Below, piece after piece: positions 28,640-36,721 of a stretch of 64,000 bases of DNA. The notes beneath the pieces were generated by a model. The model was not told the DNA's origin, made no database searches, and worked only from the letters and a program-made list of their open reading frames with translations. The position numbers and the translations under genes were made by a program. How positions within the stretch are numbered: position 1 is the stretch's first letter; the number at the start of each line of letters is the position of its first letter. The DNA lies in NCBI GenBank assembly GCA_038207565.1, contig JBBQZQ010000009.1, positions 1 through 64,000 of the forward strand, read 5' to 3'. This DNA is from JALZAI01 sp038207565 (GTDB lineage Bacteria; Actinomycetota; Actinomycetes; Mycobacteriales; Jatrophihabitantaceae).

Positions 28640-29965
28640 TCACAGGGCCCCGTCGAAATCGTGTTCGTCGAACGGTCCGACGACGGTCAGGCAACGGGGT
28701 TGCGCGAGCAGTTCCGCGGCCACGTCGCTCACCTCAGTCGGCGTCACCGAGTCGACGACAGCGAGCAGCTCGTCGACACCCATGATGTCGTCGTAGACCA
28801 ATTCGCTCTTGCCGACCCTCGTCATGCGCGAGCCGGAATCCTCCAGTCCGAGCACGATGCCGCCGCGCATCTGACCCTTGCCGCGTTCGATCTCTTCGCT
28901 GCTCAGTGCACCGCGTGCCACGTCGTCGAGCTCGGCGAGCATCAACCCGAGCACCTCGTCGGCCTTGCCCGGCTGGCAACCGGCGTAGACGCCGAACTGC
29001 CCGGCGTCGCTGTAACCGTTGGCGAATGAGTAGACGGAATAGGCCAGACCACGTTCCTCGCGGATGCGTTGGAACAGTCGCGAGCTCATTCCGCCGCCGA
29101 GCGCGGCGGAGAGGACGCCGACGGCGAACCGCCGCGGGTCATGCCGCGAGAGCCCCAGCGTGCCCACCACGATGTTGGCCTGTTCGGTGTCGTCGCCGAC
29201 GATCCTGATCGGTCGAGCCGGGGCGACGCCCGTCTCCGGGCGCCGCGGGCGCGGCGCGGCTCCGGCAGCGCCGTCCAGACTTTCGGCGAAGGCGCCACTT
29301 ACCAGGCGGACGATGTCGGCGTGCTCGACATTTCCGGCGACCGCCACGACCATGTCCGTCGGCCGGTAGCGGCGGCGGTAGTAGCCGTTCACCTGGGTGC
29401 GCGTCAGCGCGCTGATCGACGCGACGCTACCGAGGATCGGCCGCCCGAGCGGCGTGTCGCCGTGCAACGCGGCGGAGAACTCGTCGTGGACGAGATCGGA
29501 CGGGTCGTCGTCGCGCATCGCAATCTCTTCGAGCACCACGCTTCGCTCGACGTCCACATCGCGTGCGGTGACCGTCGCGTTGAGGACGACGTCGGCGACG
29601 ATGTCGACCGCAAGGGGCGCGTCGCGGTCGAGCACCGTCGCGTAGAAGCAGGTGTGCTCCTTCTCGGTGAAGGCGTTGAACTCGCCACCTACCGCGTCCA
29701 TCGCCGCGGCGATGTCGAGAGCCGACCGGGTGGCGGTGCCCTTGAACAGCAGGTGTTCAAGGAAGTGGCTGGTGCCGGCGAGCGAGGCGCTCTCGTCGCG
29801 CGAGCCGACCGGCACCCAGACGCCCACGCTCACGCTGCGCACGCCCGGCATCGCCTCGCTGACGATGCGCAGGCCACCGGGAAGGACGGTACGGGTGATC
29901 GTCCCGCCGCCGCTCGCGTCGAGGCGACGCGTAACGGCCCGCGCCGATCTGGGTCTGGAAGTCAT
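28640..29965 (-). CDS. M16 family zinc metalloprotease (PepR-like)
   Basis: The 441-residue product is an M16 (pitrilysin/processing peptidase) family protease. The inverted zinc motif HFLEH is at residues 67-71, with the distal ligand glutamate expected in the RSVVLEEIAMRDDD segment. The second half carries the inactive-like M16 domain (GLAYSVYSFANGYSDAGQFGVY). It corresponds to PepR (Rv2782c). ATG 29965 is the start. Normally it directly follows pnp; here about 7 kb of accessory genes are inserted between them. Confidence 0.92.
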   Translation of the reverse strand: MTSRPRSARAVTRRLDASGGGTITRTVLPGGLRIVSEAMPGVRSVSVGVWVPVGSRDESASLAGTSHFLEHLLFKGTATRSALDIAAAMDAVGGEFNAFTEKEHTCFYATVLDRDAPLAVDIVADVVLNATVTARDVDVERSVVLEEIAMRDDDPSDLVHDEFSAALHGDTPLGRPILGSVASISALTRTQVNGYYRRRYRPTDMVVAVAGNVEHADIVRLVSGAFAESLDGAAGAAPRPRRPETGVAPARPIRIVGDDTEQANIVVGTLGLSRHDPRRFAVGVLSAALGGGMSSRLFQRIREERGLAYSVYSFANGYSDAGQFGVYAGCQPGKADEVLGLMLAELDDVARGALSSEEIERGKGQMRGGIVLGLEDSGSRMTRVGKSELVYDDIMGVDELLAVVDSVTPTEVSDVAAELLAQPRCLTVVGPFDEHDFDGAL

Positions 29966-29995
29966 CCCCCGCAGTCTAGGGGGACCACCGACCAC

Positions 29996-30067
29996 GCCGG
30001 TCCCAGGCGGGCTTGATCCGCCGGTCCCAGGCGGGCTCGGTGCGCCGGTCCCAGGCGGGCTCGGTTC
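29996..30067 (-). repeat. 24-bp tandem repeat (3 copies) after the microprotein gene
   Basis: Three 24-bp units start at 29996, 30020 and 30044, each beginning gccggtcccaggcgggct with a variable last 6 bases; a partial copy (ggcgggctcag) runs into the stop codon of the microprotein gene at 30075-30077. The unit is a multiple of three and the frames through it stay open. It lies in the leader of the protease gene. Confidence 0.9.
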
Positions 30068-30074
30068 GGCGGGC

Positions 30075-30245
30075 TCAGTTCGGTGGACTGGGGACCGGCT
30101 CGGGCCCGGGTATCGGTCCCGGGTCCGGCATCGGCTCCGGAGTGGGCTGCGGGTACGGCTCCGGCGTCGGTTCCGGGTGCGGAATCGTGTCGGCAAGCAG
30201 TTCAAACGCGTCGACGGGTCGCTGCAGCGTTGCGATGTCGCCCAT
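30075..30245 (-). CDS. proline-rich microprotein
   Basis: A 56-residue frame starts at ATG 30245 after a strong ribosome-binding site (ggagggag, 7 bp spacing) and ends at TGA 30075-30077. The N-terminal 21 residues (MGDIATLQRPVDAFELLAD) look like a short amphipathic helix. The rest is a proline-every-second-residue tail: PHPEPTPEPYPQPTPEP and further PxP units. It is the last gene before the M16 protease and lies 58 bp after the macrodomain gene on the same strand. I know no family. The tail resembles wall-spanning or scaffold-like PE/P linkers, but there is no signal peptide. Confidence 0.6.
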   Translation of the reverse strand: MGDIATLQRPVDAFELLADTIPHPEPTPEPYPQPTPEPMPDPGPIPGPEPVPSPPN

Positions 30246-30303
30246 GGTGGACTCCCTCCGGGTTGGCGCTCACGCTACCCGGGGGCGGCTCGTCGTGGCA
30301 CTT

Positions 30304-30804
30304 TCACCCCGAGTTGATCTCGACTGCGCGCTGGTAGAAGTCGTCGGAATACAGGACGAGGCGGGCGACGCCCTCGTTCGGCGCGGCGCGCATCGTATCG
30401 ATCGCCTGCGTGATCGCGTCGTCGCGGGGCCAGCCGTACGCGCCGCCGGAGATGAGCGGGAAGGCGACCGACTCGGCACCGAGCGACGCGGCGAGGTCCA
30501 GTGCCGATCGGTAACAGCTGCGCAGCGTCTCGACAGTTCCCCGACCGTGGATCGGACCGACCGTGTGGATCACCCAGCGGGCCTCGAGCTCGCCGGCGGT
30601 CGTGGCAACGGCCTGCCCGGCACGCAGCCCGGTCGGGTAGTCGGTGCGCCGCAGTTCGCGGCAGGCAGCGAGGATCGCGGGTCCGCCGCGGCGATGGATC
30701 GCGCCGTCCACGCCACCGCCACCGAGCAGGGACGAATTGGCGGCGTTGACGATCGCGTCGACCTGCTGGGCGGTGATGTCGCCCTGGACCACCTCGATAC
30801 GCAT
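30304..30804 (-). CDS. macrodomain protein (O-acetyl-ADP-ribose deacetylase-like)
   Basis: The 166-residue product is a single macrodomain of the YmdB/MacroD type. It has the opening VVQGDITAQQVDAIVNAANSS, the ADP-ribose loop LLGGGGVDGAIHRRGG and FPLISGGAYGWPRDDA. These proteins bind ADP-ribose and hydrolyse O-acetyl-ADP-ribose or remove ADP-ribose from proteins. Its ATG (30804) overlaps the Rrf2 stop by one base (TGATG), so it is translationally coupled to the regulator at the end of the sulfate operon. That association is unusual. Confidence 0.9.
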   Translation of the reverse strand: MRIEVVQGDITAQQVDAIVNAANSSLLGGGGVDGAIHRRGGPAILAACRELRRTDYPTGLRAGQAVATTAGELEARWVIHTVGPIHGRGTVETLRSCYRSALDLAASLGAESVAFPLISGGAYGWPRDDAITQAIDTMRAAPNEGVARLVLYSDDFYQRAVEINSG

Positions 30805-31259
30805 CAGCGCGGCAACCAGGCGTCCGGCTCGGCGATCAGCTTCCGAACGTGCGCCGGGAGTTTGCCCGACAACACCTGAGCCAGGGTCAGCTCGTCCAGC
30901 ACCCGCCGCAGGCTGGCGCGCACAGCGACCCACACCTCGGGCAGGTGCTCGGCCACGCCGTCGTAGATCGTCTCGTGCGGACGCAGGCCGCGGACCTCGG
31001 CCAGAGGTCCGTCGACCGCACGGATGACTGCGCCCAGGGTGATCTCGGTGGACGGACGCGCCAGGGCGTACCCGCCGTCGGCGCCGCGCTGGCTGCGTAC
31101 CAGTTGCGCGCGGCGCAGCTCGCCCAGGATCGCCTCGACGAACTTGCGGGGCAACCCCTGCTCGCGCACGATCGTGTCGACCTTGACCAGCTCGGGCTCG
31201 TGAGCGGCGAGGTTGAGCAAGGCACGTATCGCGTAATCGGTCTTTGCCGAGATCTGCAC
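30804..31259 (-). CDS. Rrf2 family regulator lacking cysteines
   Basis: The 151-residue product has the Rrf2 winged helix (ISAKTDYAIRALLNLAAHEP ... LPRKFVEAILGELRRAQLVRSQRGADGGYALARP). It contains no cysteine at all, so it cannot hold a [2Fe-2S] cluster as IscR, NsrR or RsrR do. That resembles CymR, the cluster-free Rrf2 regulator of cysteine metabolism in Firmicutes. GTG 31259 starts at QISAKTDY. The gene lies 20 bp after cysA in the sulfate operon. A role as its sulfur-status repressor is inferred from this context and the missing cysteines. Confidence 0.85.
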   Translation of the reverse strand: MQISAKTDYAIRALLNLAAHEPELVKVDTIVREQGLPRKFVEAILGELRRAQLVRSQRGADGGYALARPSTEITLGAVIRAVDGPLAEVRGLRPHETIYDGVAEHLPEVWVAVRASLRRVLDELTLAQVLSGKLPAHVRKLIAEPDAWLPR

Positions 31260-31279
31260 GCTGACAGTTTGGCAGGCGC

Positions 31280-32215
31280 TCAGGCGAGCGCCCGCACCCA
31301 CACACGGGAACCACTCGTCAATGCCATCGCTTCGGCCTGGCCGCGCGTCAGCTGCGCCCACGGCTCGCTGTCGGCGGTCTGCAATTCGGCGCGGACCTCG
31401 AAGCCGATGCGCTGCACCCGGGTGACCTGTGCTTCGACCGAGTGCTCGACGTGCTCGCTGAACAGTTCGACGTCGTGCGGGCGGACCAGGCGGTTACCGA
31501 GCGTCGTGACCGGGCCCAGAAACTCCATGACGAAGTCGTTCGCGGGCTTGTCGTAGAGATCGGCGGGCGTGCCGACCTGTTCGATCTTGCCCTGGTTGAT
31601 CACGACGATCTCGTCGGAGACCTCGAGGGCCTCCTCCTGGTCGTGGGTCACGAACACGGTGGTCACGTGCACCTCGTCGTGCAGGCGGCGCAGCCAGTCC
31701 CGAAGTTCACGACGCACCTTCGTGTCGAGGGCTCCGAACGGCTCGTCGAGCAGCAACACCGACGGTTCCACCGCGAGTGCCCGGGCAAGAGCCATCCGCT
31801 GACGCTGGCCGCCCGACAACTGCGAGGGCAGCCGGTCGGCGAACTGCTCCAGGTGCACCAGTTCTAGCAGTTCGGTGACCCGCTTGCGGATTTCAGGCTT
31901 GGGCCGTTTGCGGATCTCCAGGCCGAACGCGACGTTGCGATACACCGAGAGGTGCTTGAACGCGGCGTAGTGCTGGAACACGAAACCGACGTTGCGCCGC
32001 TGGGCAGGCAGGCCGGTCGCCTCCTGACCGTCGATGCGCATGTGGCCGGAGTCAGCGTCCTCGAGTCCGCCGATGATCCGCAGCAGCGTGGACTTGCCGC
32101 CGCCGCTCGGTCCGAGCAGTGCCGTCAGGCGACCGCTCGGGACCGACAGGTCGACCTCGTCCAATGCGATGAAATTACCGAACCGCTTGACGATCCTGGT
32201 TGCTTCGATGCTCAT
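31280..32215 (-). CDS. cysA: sulfate ABC transporter ATP-binding protein CysA
   Basis: CysA energises sulfate/thiosulfate uptake. The 311-residue product has Walker A GPSGGGKST, the signature LSGGQRQRMALARAL, Walker B LLLDEPFGALD and the H-loop THDQEEA. The C-terminal part is a short TOBE-like domain (VRPHDVELFSE). It is shorter than enteric CysA (365 residues), as is usual in actinobacteria. ATG 32215 overlaps the cysW stop by 4 bp. Confidence 0.95.
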   Translation of the reverse strand: MSIEATRIVKRFGNFIALDEVDLSVPSGRLTALLGPSGGGKSTLLRIIGGLEDADSGHMRIDGQEATGLPAQRRNVGFVFQHYAAFKHLSVYRNVAFGLEIRKRPKPEIRKRVTELLELVHLEQFADRLPSQLSGGQRQRMALARALAVEPSVLLLDEPFGALDTKVRRELRDWLRRLHDEVHVTTVFVTHDQEEALEVSDEIVVINQGKIEQVGTPADLYDKPANDFVMEFLGPVTTLGNRLVRPHDVELFSEHVEHSVEAQVTRVQRIGFEVRAELQTADSEPWAQLTRGQAEAMALTSGSRVWVRALA

Positions 32216-33108
32216 GCCGCGGCCTCCGATGTGCGGGCGGTGCGTTCCGGTCGCCTCAGCGAGACGATGATCATTGCCAGCACGGTGACAACGATCAGGA
32301 CGAACGCCAGCTGGTACGCGCCCGGTTCGAGTTGTTCGACCCGCTCGTCCACCAGCAAGGTGGCGCTCTGGGTCTGGCCGTTGCCGCTGACGTTGCCGGA
32401 CACGACCTTCACGGCACCGAACTCGCCGATCGAGCGGGCCAGGCTGAGCACCAGGCCGTAGGCGAGAGCGGGGCGGATCGTGGGCAGGGTGATGCGCAGG
32501 AAGCGTTGCAGTGCACTGGCACCGAGCACCCTGGCCGCCTGCTCCTGATCGATGCCTTCTTCCTCCAGCACCGGCACGATCTCGCGCAGCACCAACGGCA
32601 TGGAGACGAATGCGGTGGCCAGGATCATGCCGGGGAGGGCGAAGATGACCTGCACCCCCACCTTCTCGAGACTGCTTCCGAACAGGCCGTTGAAGGGCCC
32701 GTACACCAGGACGAGTGCGAGCCCCACGACGATCGGTGACACCGAGATCGGCAGGTCGGCGAGCGTCCCCAGCAGGCGCCGACCGCGGAAGCGGTAGCGC
32801 GTGATGAGCAGCGCGACGCCGACACCGAACACGGTGTTGATGAGGACGGCGGCCACCGCCACCTCCCCGGTCAGCCGGAACGCAGTCACGGCTTGTTCAT
32901 TACTGATTGCCGCCCAGAAGACCGCCCATCCGTCCCCGATCGTCTGCCAGGTGATGACCGCGAGCGGGATGAGCACCAGGACGCCGACGTAGAGGATGGC
33001 GATGCTGCGCTGGACCAGCTTCGCGCGGCCGTGCGAGAGCTGTCCGAACTTGGTAGCGGGTAGTGCACCGACATTGCTGGCGACAGCCGTCGCCGTTCCC
33101 TCAGCCAC
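32212..33108 (-). CDS. cysW: sulfate ABC transporter permease CysW
   Basis: One of two membrane permeases of the sulfate importer. The 298-residue product has about six membrane helices and the EAA-type coupling loop EQAARVLGASALQRFLRITLP. SIGEFGAVKVVSGNVSGNGQT is characteristic of CysW. ATG 33108 overlaps the cysT 3' end by 8 bp. Confidence 0.95.
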   Translation of the reverse strand: MAEGTATAVASNVGALPATKFGQLSHGRAKLVQRSIAILYVGVLVLIPLAVITWQTIGDGWAVFWAAISNEQAVTAFRLTGEVAVAAVLINTVFGVGVALLITRYRFRGRRLLGTLADLPISVSPIVVGLALVLVYGPFNGLFGSSLEKVGVQVIFALPGMILATAFVSMPLVLREIVPVLEEEGIDQEQAARVLGASALQRFLRITLPTIRPALAYGLVLSLARSIGEFGAVKVVSGNVSGNGQTQSATLLVDERVEQLEPGAYQLAFVLIVVTVLAMIIVSLRRPERTARTSEAAA

Positions 33109-33970
33109 GGTGAGCCGCCCGTCGTTGCAGGATGTCGAGGCCGATGATGACCACGAGGCTCACCAGCAACAGGATCGTCGCGGTCGCCGCGGCACCCTGA
33201 TAGTTGAAGCTCTGGATCTGCTGGAAGGCGTACATCGACGACACCTGGGTGCGGGGCAACCCGCCGGAGATCAGCAGCACCGATCCGTACTCGCCCATCG
33301 CGCGGGCGAAGGCCAGCGCTGCGCCGGATGCGATCGCCGGCAGGAGCAGCGGCAGGACGATGCGCCGAAAGACCGTGCGCGGCGGCGCGCCGAGGCACGC
33401 AGCCGCCTGCTCGGCATCGCGATCGAGCGCCAGCAGGACCGGCTGAACGGTCCGCACGACGAAGGGCAGCGTGACGAACAGCAGCGCGAACACCACAGCT
33501 CGTTGCGTTCCGAGCAGGTTGATCCCAACCGGACTGTCGGTGCCGTAGACGCTCAACAGCACGAGTCCCGCGACGATGGTGGGCAGCGCGAACGGAACGT
33601 CGATGATCGTCTCGACGACTCGTCGGCCGACGAAATCGTCGCGCACGAGGACCCAGGCGATGAGCGTGCCCATCACGGCGTTGACAGCTGCGACGAATAG
33701 CGAGCTCAGCACTGTGAGGCGCAGGGCGTTGAGCGCCTGCTTGGCCGTGATCGCGTCCCAGAACGCGCCCCAACCACCGTCCATGCTGCGCACGACGACT
33801 GCGGCGAGCGGAATCAGAACGAGCAGGCTGAGCCAGAGCACCGCGGTGCCGAGGCCGAGGCCGGACGCGGCACCCAGCTTCTGCCCGGCCGGTGCGTCGT
33901 CGCGCACCGGCCGGTGACCAGCCTCGCCCTGCGCCGAACCGCCGACGTCGGGGGCGGCTACCAGCGTCAT
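33101..33970 (-). CDS. cysT: sulfate ABC transporter permease CysT
   Basis: The partner permease of CysW. The 289-residue product has a disordered 30-residue N terminus, about six membrane helices, the coupling loop EQAAACLGAPPRTVFRRIVLP and the CysT-typical ARAMGEYGSVLLISGGLPR. ATG 33970 overlaps the stop of the binding-protein gene (ATGA); the upstream open frame is antisense or shifted relative to that gene. It overlaps cysW by 8 bp. Confidence 0.95.
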   Translation of the reverse strand: MTLVAAPDVGGSAQGEAGHRPVRDDAPAGQKLGAASGLGLGTAVLWLSLLVLIPLAAVVVRSMDGGWGAFWDAITAKQALNALRLTVLSSLFVAAVNAVMGTLIAWVLVRDDFVGRRVVETIIDVPFALPTIVAGLVLLSVYGTDSPVGINLLGTQRAVVFALLFVTLPFVVRTVQPVLLALDRDAEQAAACLGAPPRTVFRRIVLPLLLPAIASGAALAFARAMGEYGSVLLISGGLPRTQVSSMYAFQQIQSFNYQGAAATATILLLVSLVVIIGLDILQRRAAHRG

Positions 33971-34983
33971 CCCGTCCCGTTCTCGATCTGCGTGACGAGC
34001 CCCTTCGTGTCGTCGAAGAACTCGGTGTTGACCTTGTCCCAACCGCCCAGTTTGTCGATCGTGTAGAGCTTCGTCACGGTCGGGAACGGGTTCGCGCTGT
34101 CGTTGGCGCCCGTGACGGTTCCCGGACTGACACTGGAGTCGACGGGGCGGAATCCCTTGCTGGCGAAGATCTTCTGGCCGTCCGCACTCTCGGCGAAGCT
34201 CAGGAAGTCCTTCGCCGCCGAGGACGCCTTCTTCGTGACCGCACCCGGGTTCTGGATGAGGATGGATTCGTCCGGGATGATGTAGTCGATCTTCGCGCCC
34301 TTGGCACGCGCGGTGATCGCCTCGTTCTCGTAGGAGATCAGTACGTCGCCGGTCCCCTTGAGGAACGTCGTGGTCGCGTCTGAGCCGCTCGCCGGCTTGC
34401 TGGCCACGTGTTGAAAGAACTTCGTGAGATACGCCTTGGCGTCCGCGGCGGAGCCGCCGTCGGCGAGGATATGCGAGTAGGCGGCGAGAATGTTCCACTT
34501 CGCCGAACCGGACGAGGCCGGGTCCGGGGTCACGATCTTGACGTCGGAGGAGACCAGATCGTCCCATCCGGTGATGTGCTTCGGATTGCCCTTACGCACT
34601 GCGATGACGACCACCGAGGACGACACGATGCCCTTGGTTTTCCCCGCGCTCCAGCCCGAGTCGATGAACTGCGGCACCAGCTTGGCCATGTCCGGCTCGA
34701 GCGACAGCCCGACGTAGTCGGCCTTCTGGCCTGCGGCCACCGCCTTGCTCTGGGTGCCGCTGGGGCCGTAGGACTGCGAGAAGGTGACGCCTTTGCCGGC
34801 CGAGGTCTTCTCGAATGCGCTCTCGAGCGCGTCGTAAGCGGGCTTCGGCACCGAGAAGGCGACGATCGCCACACTCTTGCCGCTGCCGCCGCTGCTGGAT
34901 GAGCAAGCGCTCAACCCCACGGCGGCGGCGAGGGCCGCGGTCGTTACGGCCGCTGCGCGGCGACGACGGGACATGTTGCTCAT
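33967..34983 (-). CDS. sulfate ABC transporter substrate-binding lipoprotein
   Basis: The extracytoplasmic sulfate receptor, equivalent to SubI or Sbp. The 338-residue product from ATG 34983 has an N-terminal basic region, a hydrophobic stretch and the lipobox LSAC with the lipidated cysteine at residue 27. The mature part has family pieces YGPSGTQSKAVAAGQKADYV, KGNPKHITGWDDLV and TPDPASSGSAKWN. A ribosome-binding site (aaggag) lies 8-9 bp before the ATG. It is the first gene of the sulfate operon. Confidence 0.94.
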   Translation of the reverse strand: MSNMSRRRRAAAVTTAALAAAVGLSACSSSSGGSGKSVAIVAFSVPKPAYDALESAFEKTSAGKGVTFSQSYGPSGTQSKAVAAGQKADYVGLSLEPDMAKLVPQFIDSGWSAGKTKGIVSSSVVVIAVRKGNPKHITGWDDLVSSDVKIVTPDPASSGSAKWNILAAYSHILADGGSAADAKAYLTKFFQHVASKPASGSDATTTFLKGTGDVLISYENEAITARAKGAKIDYIIPDESILIQNPGAVTKKASSAAKDFLSFAESADGQKIFASKGFRPVDSSVSPGTVTGANDSANPFPTVTKLYTIDKLGGWDKVNTEFFDDTKGLVTQIENGTG

Positions 34984-35060
34984 CGGCGATGATCTCCTTG
35001 GGTGGTGGCAACGCAATAAAGTCGATTACTCCGATAGAGATTACTGGACCACGCGGACAT
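34980..35060 (-). CDS. candidate leader peptide upstream of the sulfate-binding protein
   Basis: A 26-residue frame starts at ATG 35060 and ends at a TGA that overlaps the ATG of the binding-protein gene (ATGA). It contains RLYCVATTQGDHRR. Actinobacterial sulfur-uptake genes are often preceded by short cysteine-containing leader peptides; this one has a single cysteine, so the match is weak. A possible promoter would place transcription start at about the ATG, making it leaderless. Confidence 0.28.
   Translation of the reverse strand: MSAWSSNLYRSNRLYCVATTQGDHRR
35025..35045 (-). promoter_or_regulatory. ATTACT direct repeats in the sulfate operon leader
   Basis: Two ATTACT hexamers (35025-35030 and 35040-35045) are spaced 15 bp apart in an unusually A+T-rich stretch. 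They lie 42-62 bp before the binding-protein start. They could be an operator of the Rrf2 regulator encoded downstream, but no consensus is known to me. Confidence 0.25.
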
Positions 35061-35065
35061 ACAGA

Positions 35066-35094
35066 GAATTAGTCCGGGATTTTGCGCGTGTCGA
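35066..35094 (-). promoter_or_regulatory. possible promoter of the sulfate operon
   Basis: On the minus strand TCGACA (35094-35089, close to the -35 TTGACA) is followed after 17 bp by TAATTC (35071-35066), a poor -10. Transcription would start near 35060, about 77 bp before the binding-protein ATG. Confidence 0.3.
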
Positions 35095-35146
35095 GGCTCT
35101 CACGCCGCATTGCCCGGTGGCTGTAACGTGCACGAACCCAGCCAAA

Positions 35147-36358
35147 TCAGGGACGCGCGGGTGCTCTCAATTCGGTCGCCGGCATGAGAGTTTCCTGAGC
35201 TCGGGCCACGAACGGCAGCGGGACGAGCGCCACCAGCGCGCTGACCACGAACGCCGGGCCGTATCCGTGCGCGTCGGCGATCGCCCCTGCAACCACCGGC
35301 CCCAGGACGGCACCCAGGTCCCCGGCCATCTGGAACGCCGCGACAACAGTCCCGCCGCGAGCGCCGACGACGTCGCCGAGGACCGCTCCCGGTGCCACCG
35401 AGTCGGCCGCGCCGGCGAAGCCCAGCAGCACCATGGCAGCGATCAGGCCTGCCAGCGTCGGCAGGGAGGGCAGCAGCAGAAAGCCCACCGCGCCCAGGCC
35501 TAGACCACCGAAGATGACCGGCCGCCGGCCACGCGTGTCGGCGAGGCGTCCGAACGGCAGAAGCAGGGCGCCACTGACCAGGCTGACCACGAGGAACGCG
35601 GCGTAGACCCACCCGGAACCGAGATGCAGCCGGTCGGTCACGAACTGCGGCACGATCGAGCTGCGCGAGCCCACGACTGCGAAGTCGCCGGCGAACGACG
35701 CCACCAGAGCGGCGATGTAGGCCCGGTTGCGCAATGCGGTTCGTAACCCCAGTGTCTTGGTGGGCACACTCTGCGGCGCGGCCAGTTCGCTGTGGCGCAG
35801 GTTGCCGAGCCCGAGCGCACCGGCCACGACCAGCGTTGCCGCGTAAAGGAAGAACGGCAACCGCAACGAGAAGCTGGCCACGGTGCCGACGGCGGGGCCG
35901 GCAATCAACCCGATCAGGAACGCACCGGCCCACACGCCCTGTGCCCTGCCCCGCTGGTGGCTCGGCGTCACGCGGATCAACAGGCTGGCGGCGGACACAC
36001 TGAACATGATCGAGCCGACGCCGCCCGCCCCGCGCAGGACCAGCAACTGCCAGTAGGCCTGCGCGAATCCCGACAGGGCGCTGGACACCGCGACGACGCC
36101 GATGCCGGTTGCGAGCACGACCCGCTCTCCGGCGGCGTTGACCAGGCGGCCCACAAAGGGCGCGGTGAGCAGGCGCATCAGCGCGAACGCGCTGATCACT
36201 GCGCCGGCCGCCGTCCGCGAGACGCCGAACTGGCGGGCGAACAACGGGATCGCCGGTGCCACCAGCCCGAAGCCGAGCGCCACCATGAAAGCGACGCCGA
36301 CGAGGGAACGCACCTCCGAGGGCAGGTCGCGGAACCCGCGCAGTCCCACCGACACCAT
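35147..36358 (-). CDS. MFS transporter
   Basis: The 403-residue product is a 12-helix major facilitator of the drug-exporter type. It has the helix 2-3 motif A-like GRLVNAAGERVVL and the second-half copy GRLADTRGRRPVI. Substrate cannot be read. ATG 36358 is the start. It is divergent from an ArsR regulator gene with a perfect palindrome between them, so it is probably repressed by that protein. It is convergent with nothing; the sulfate operon lies downstream on the same strand. Confidence 0.88.
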   Translation of the reverse strand: MVSVGLRGFRDLPSEVRSLVGVAFMVALGFGLVAPAIPLFARQFGVSRTAAGAVISAFALMRLLTAPFVGRLVNAAGERVVLATGIGVVAVSSALSGFAQAYWQLLVLRGAGGVGSIMFSVSAASLLIRVTPSHQRGRAQGVWAGAFLIGLIAGPAVGTVASFSLRLPFFLYAATLVVAGALGLGNLRHSELAAPQSVPTKTLGLRTALRNRAYIAALVASFAGDFAVVGSRSSIVPQFVTDRLHLGSGWVYAAFLVVSLVSGALLLPFGRLADTRGRRPVIFGGLGLGAVGFLLLPSLPTLAGLIAAMVLLGFAGAADSVAPGAVLGDVVGARGGTVVAAFQMAGDLGAVLGPVVAGAIADAHGYGPAFVVSALVALVPLPFVARAQETLMPATELRAPARP

Positions 36359-36374
36359 CAGCCCATCTTGACAT

Positions 36375-36390
36375 GTGACCTTTTGGTCAC
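36375..36390. promoter_or_regulatory. ArsR-type operator palindrome between MFS and arsR genes
   Basis: gtgacc-tttt-ggtcac is a perfect 6-4-6 inverted repeat located 17 bp from the MFS start and 14 bp from the ArsR start. Placed there, a bound repressor would block both divergent transcripts. Confidence 0.7.
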
Positions 36391-36403
36391 CTAACGTCGG
36401 TTG

Positions 36404-36721
36404 ATGAACGACGACCGGGTGTTCAGGGCGCTCGCCGACCCCACCCGTCGCCACCTGCTGGACGTGCTCCTCGAGCGGGACGGCCGCACGCTCGGTGAGC
36501 TCGAGCGGGAAGCAGAGATGACCCGCTTCGGCGTGATGAAGCATCTCACCGTGCTCGAGCACGCCGGGCTCGTCGCCACTCGCAGGCAGGGACGGGAGAA
36601 GTTCCACTACCTCGACCCGGGGCCGATCCGCGTCGTCCACGGCCGCTGGATCGACAAGTACACCAAGCGCGACGTCGCTGCGCTCACCGACCTCGACTGC
36701 GCACTGGAGCCGGACGAATGA
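36404..36721 (+). CDS. ArsR family winged-helix regulator
   Basis: The 105-residue product is an ArsR/SmtB-fold repressor. The recognition region reads LGELEREAEMTRFGVMKHLTVLEHAGLV, and the tail FHYLDPGPIRVVHGRWIDKYTKRDVAALTDL is typical of ArsR proteins paired with SRPBCC/AHSA1 genes. There are no metal-binding cysteines. ATG 36404 is the start (TTG 36401 also possible). It is divergent from the MFS gene. The expected SRPBCC partner is missing: only a 28-codon frame follows with an ATGA overlap. Confidence 0.85.
   Translation: MNDDRVFRALADPTRRHLLDVLLERDGRTLGELEREAEMTRFGVMKHLTVLEHAGLVATRRQGREKFHYLDPGPIRVVHGRWIDKYTKRDVAALTDLDCALEPDE

Noticed and set aside
29996..30067. Regular 24-bp units as a possible CRISPR array
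   Set aside because: Units are directly adjacent with no spacers, only three copies, and no cas genes nearby.
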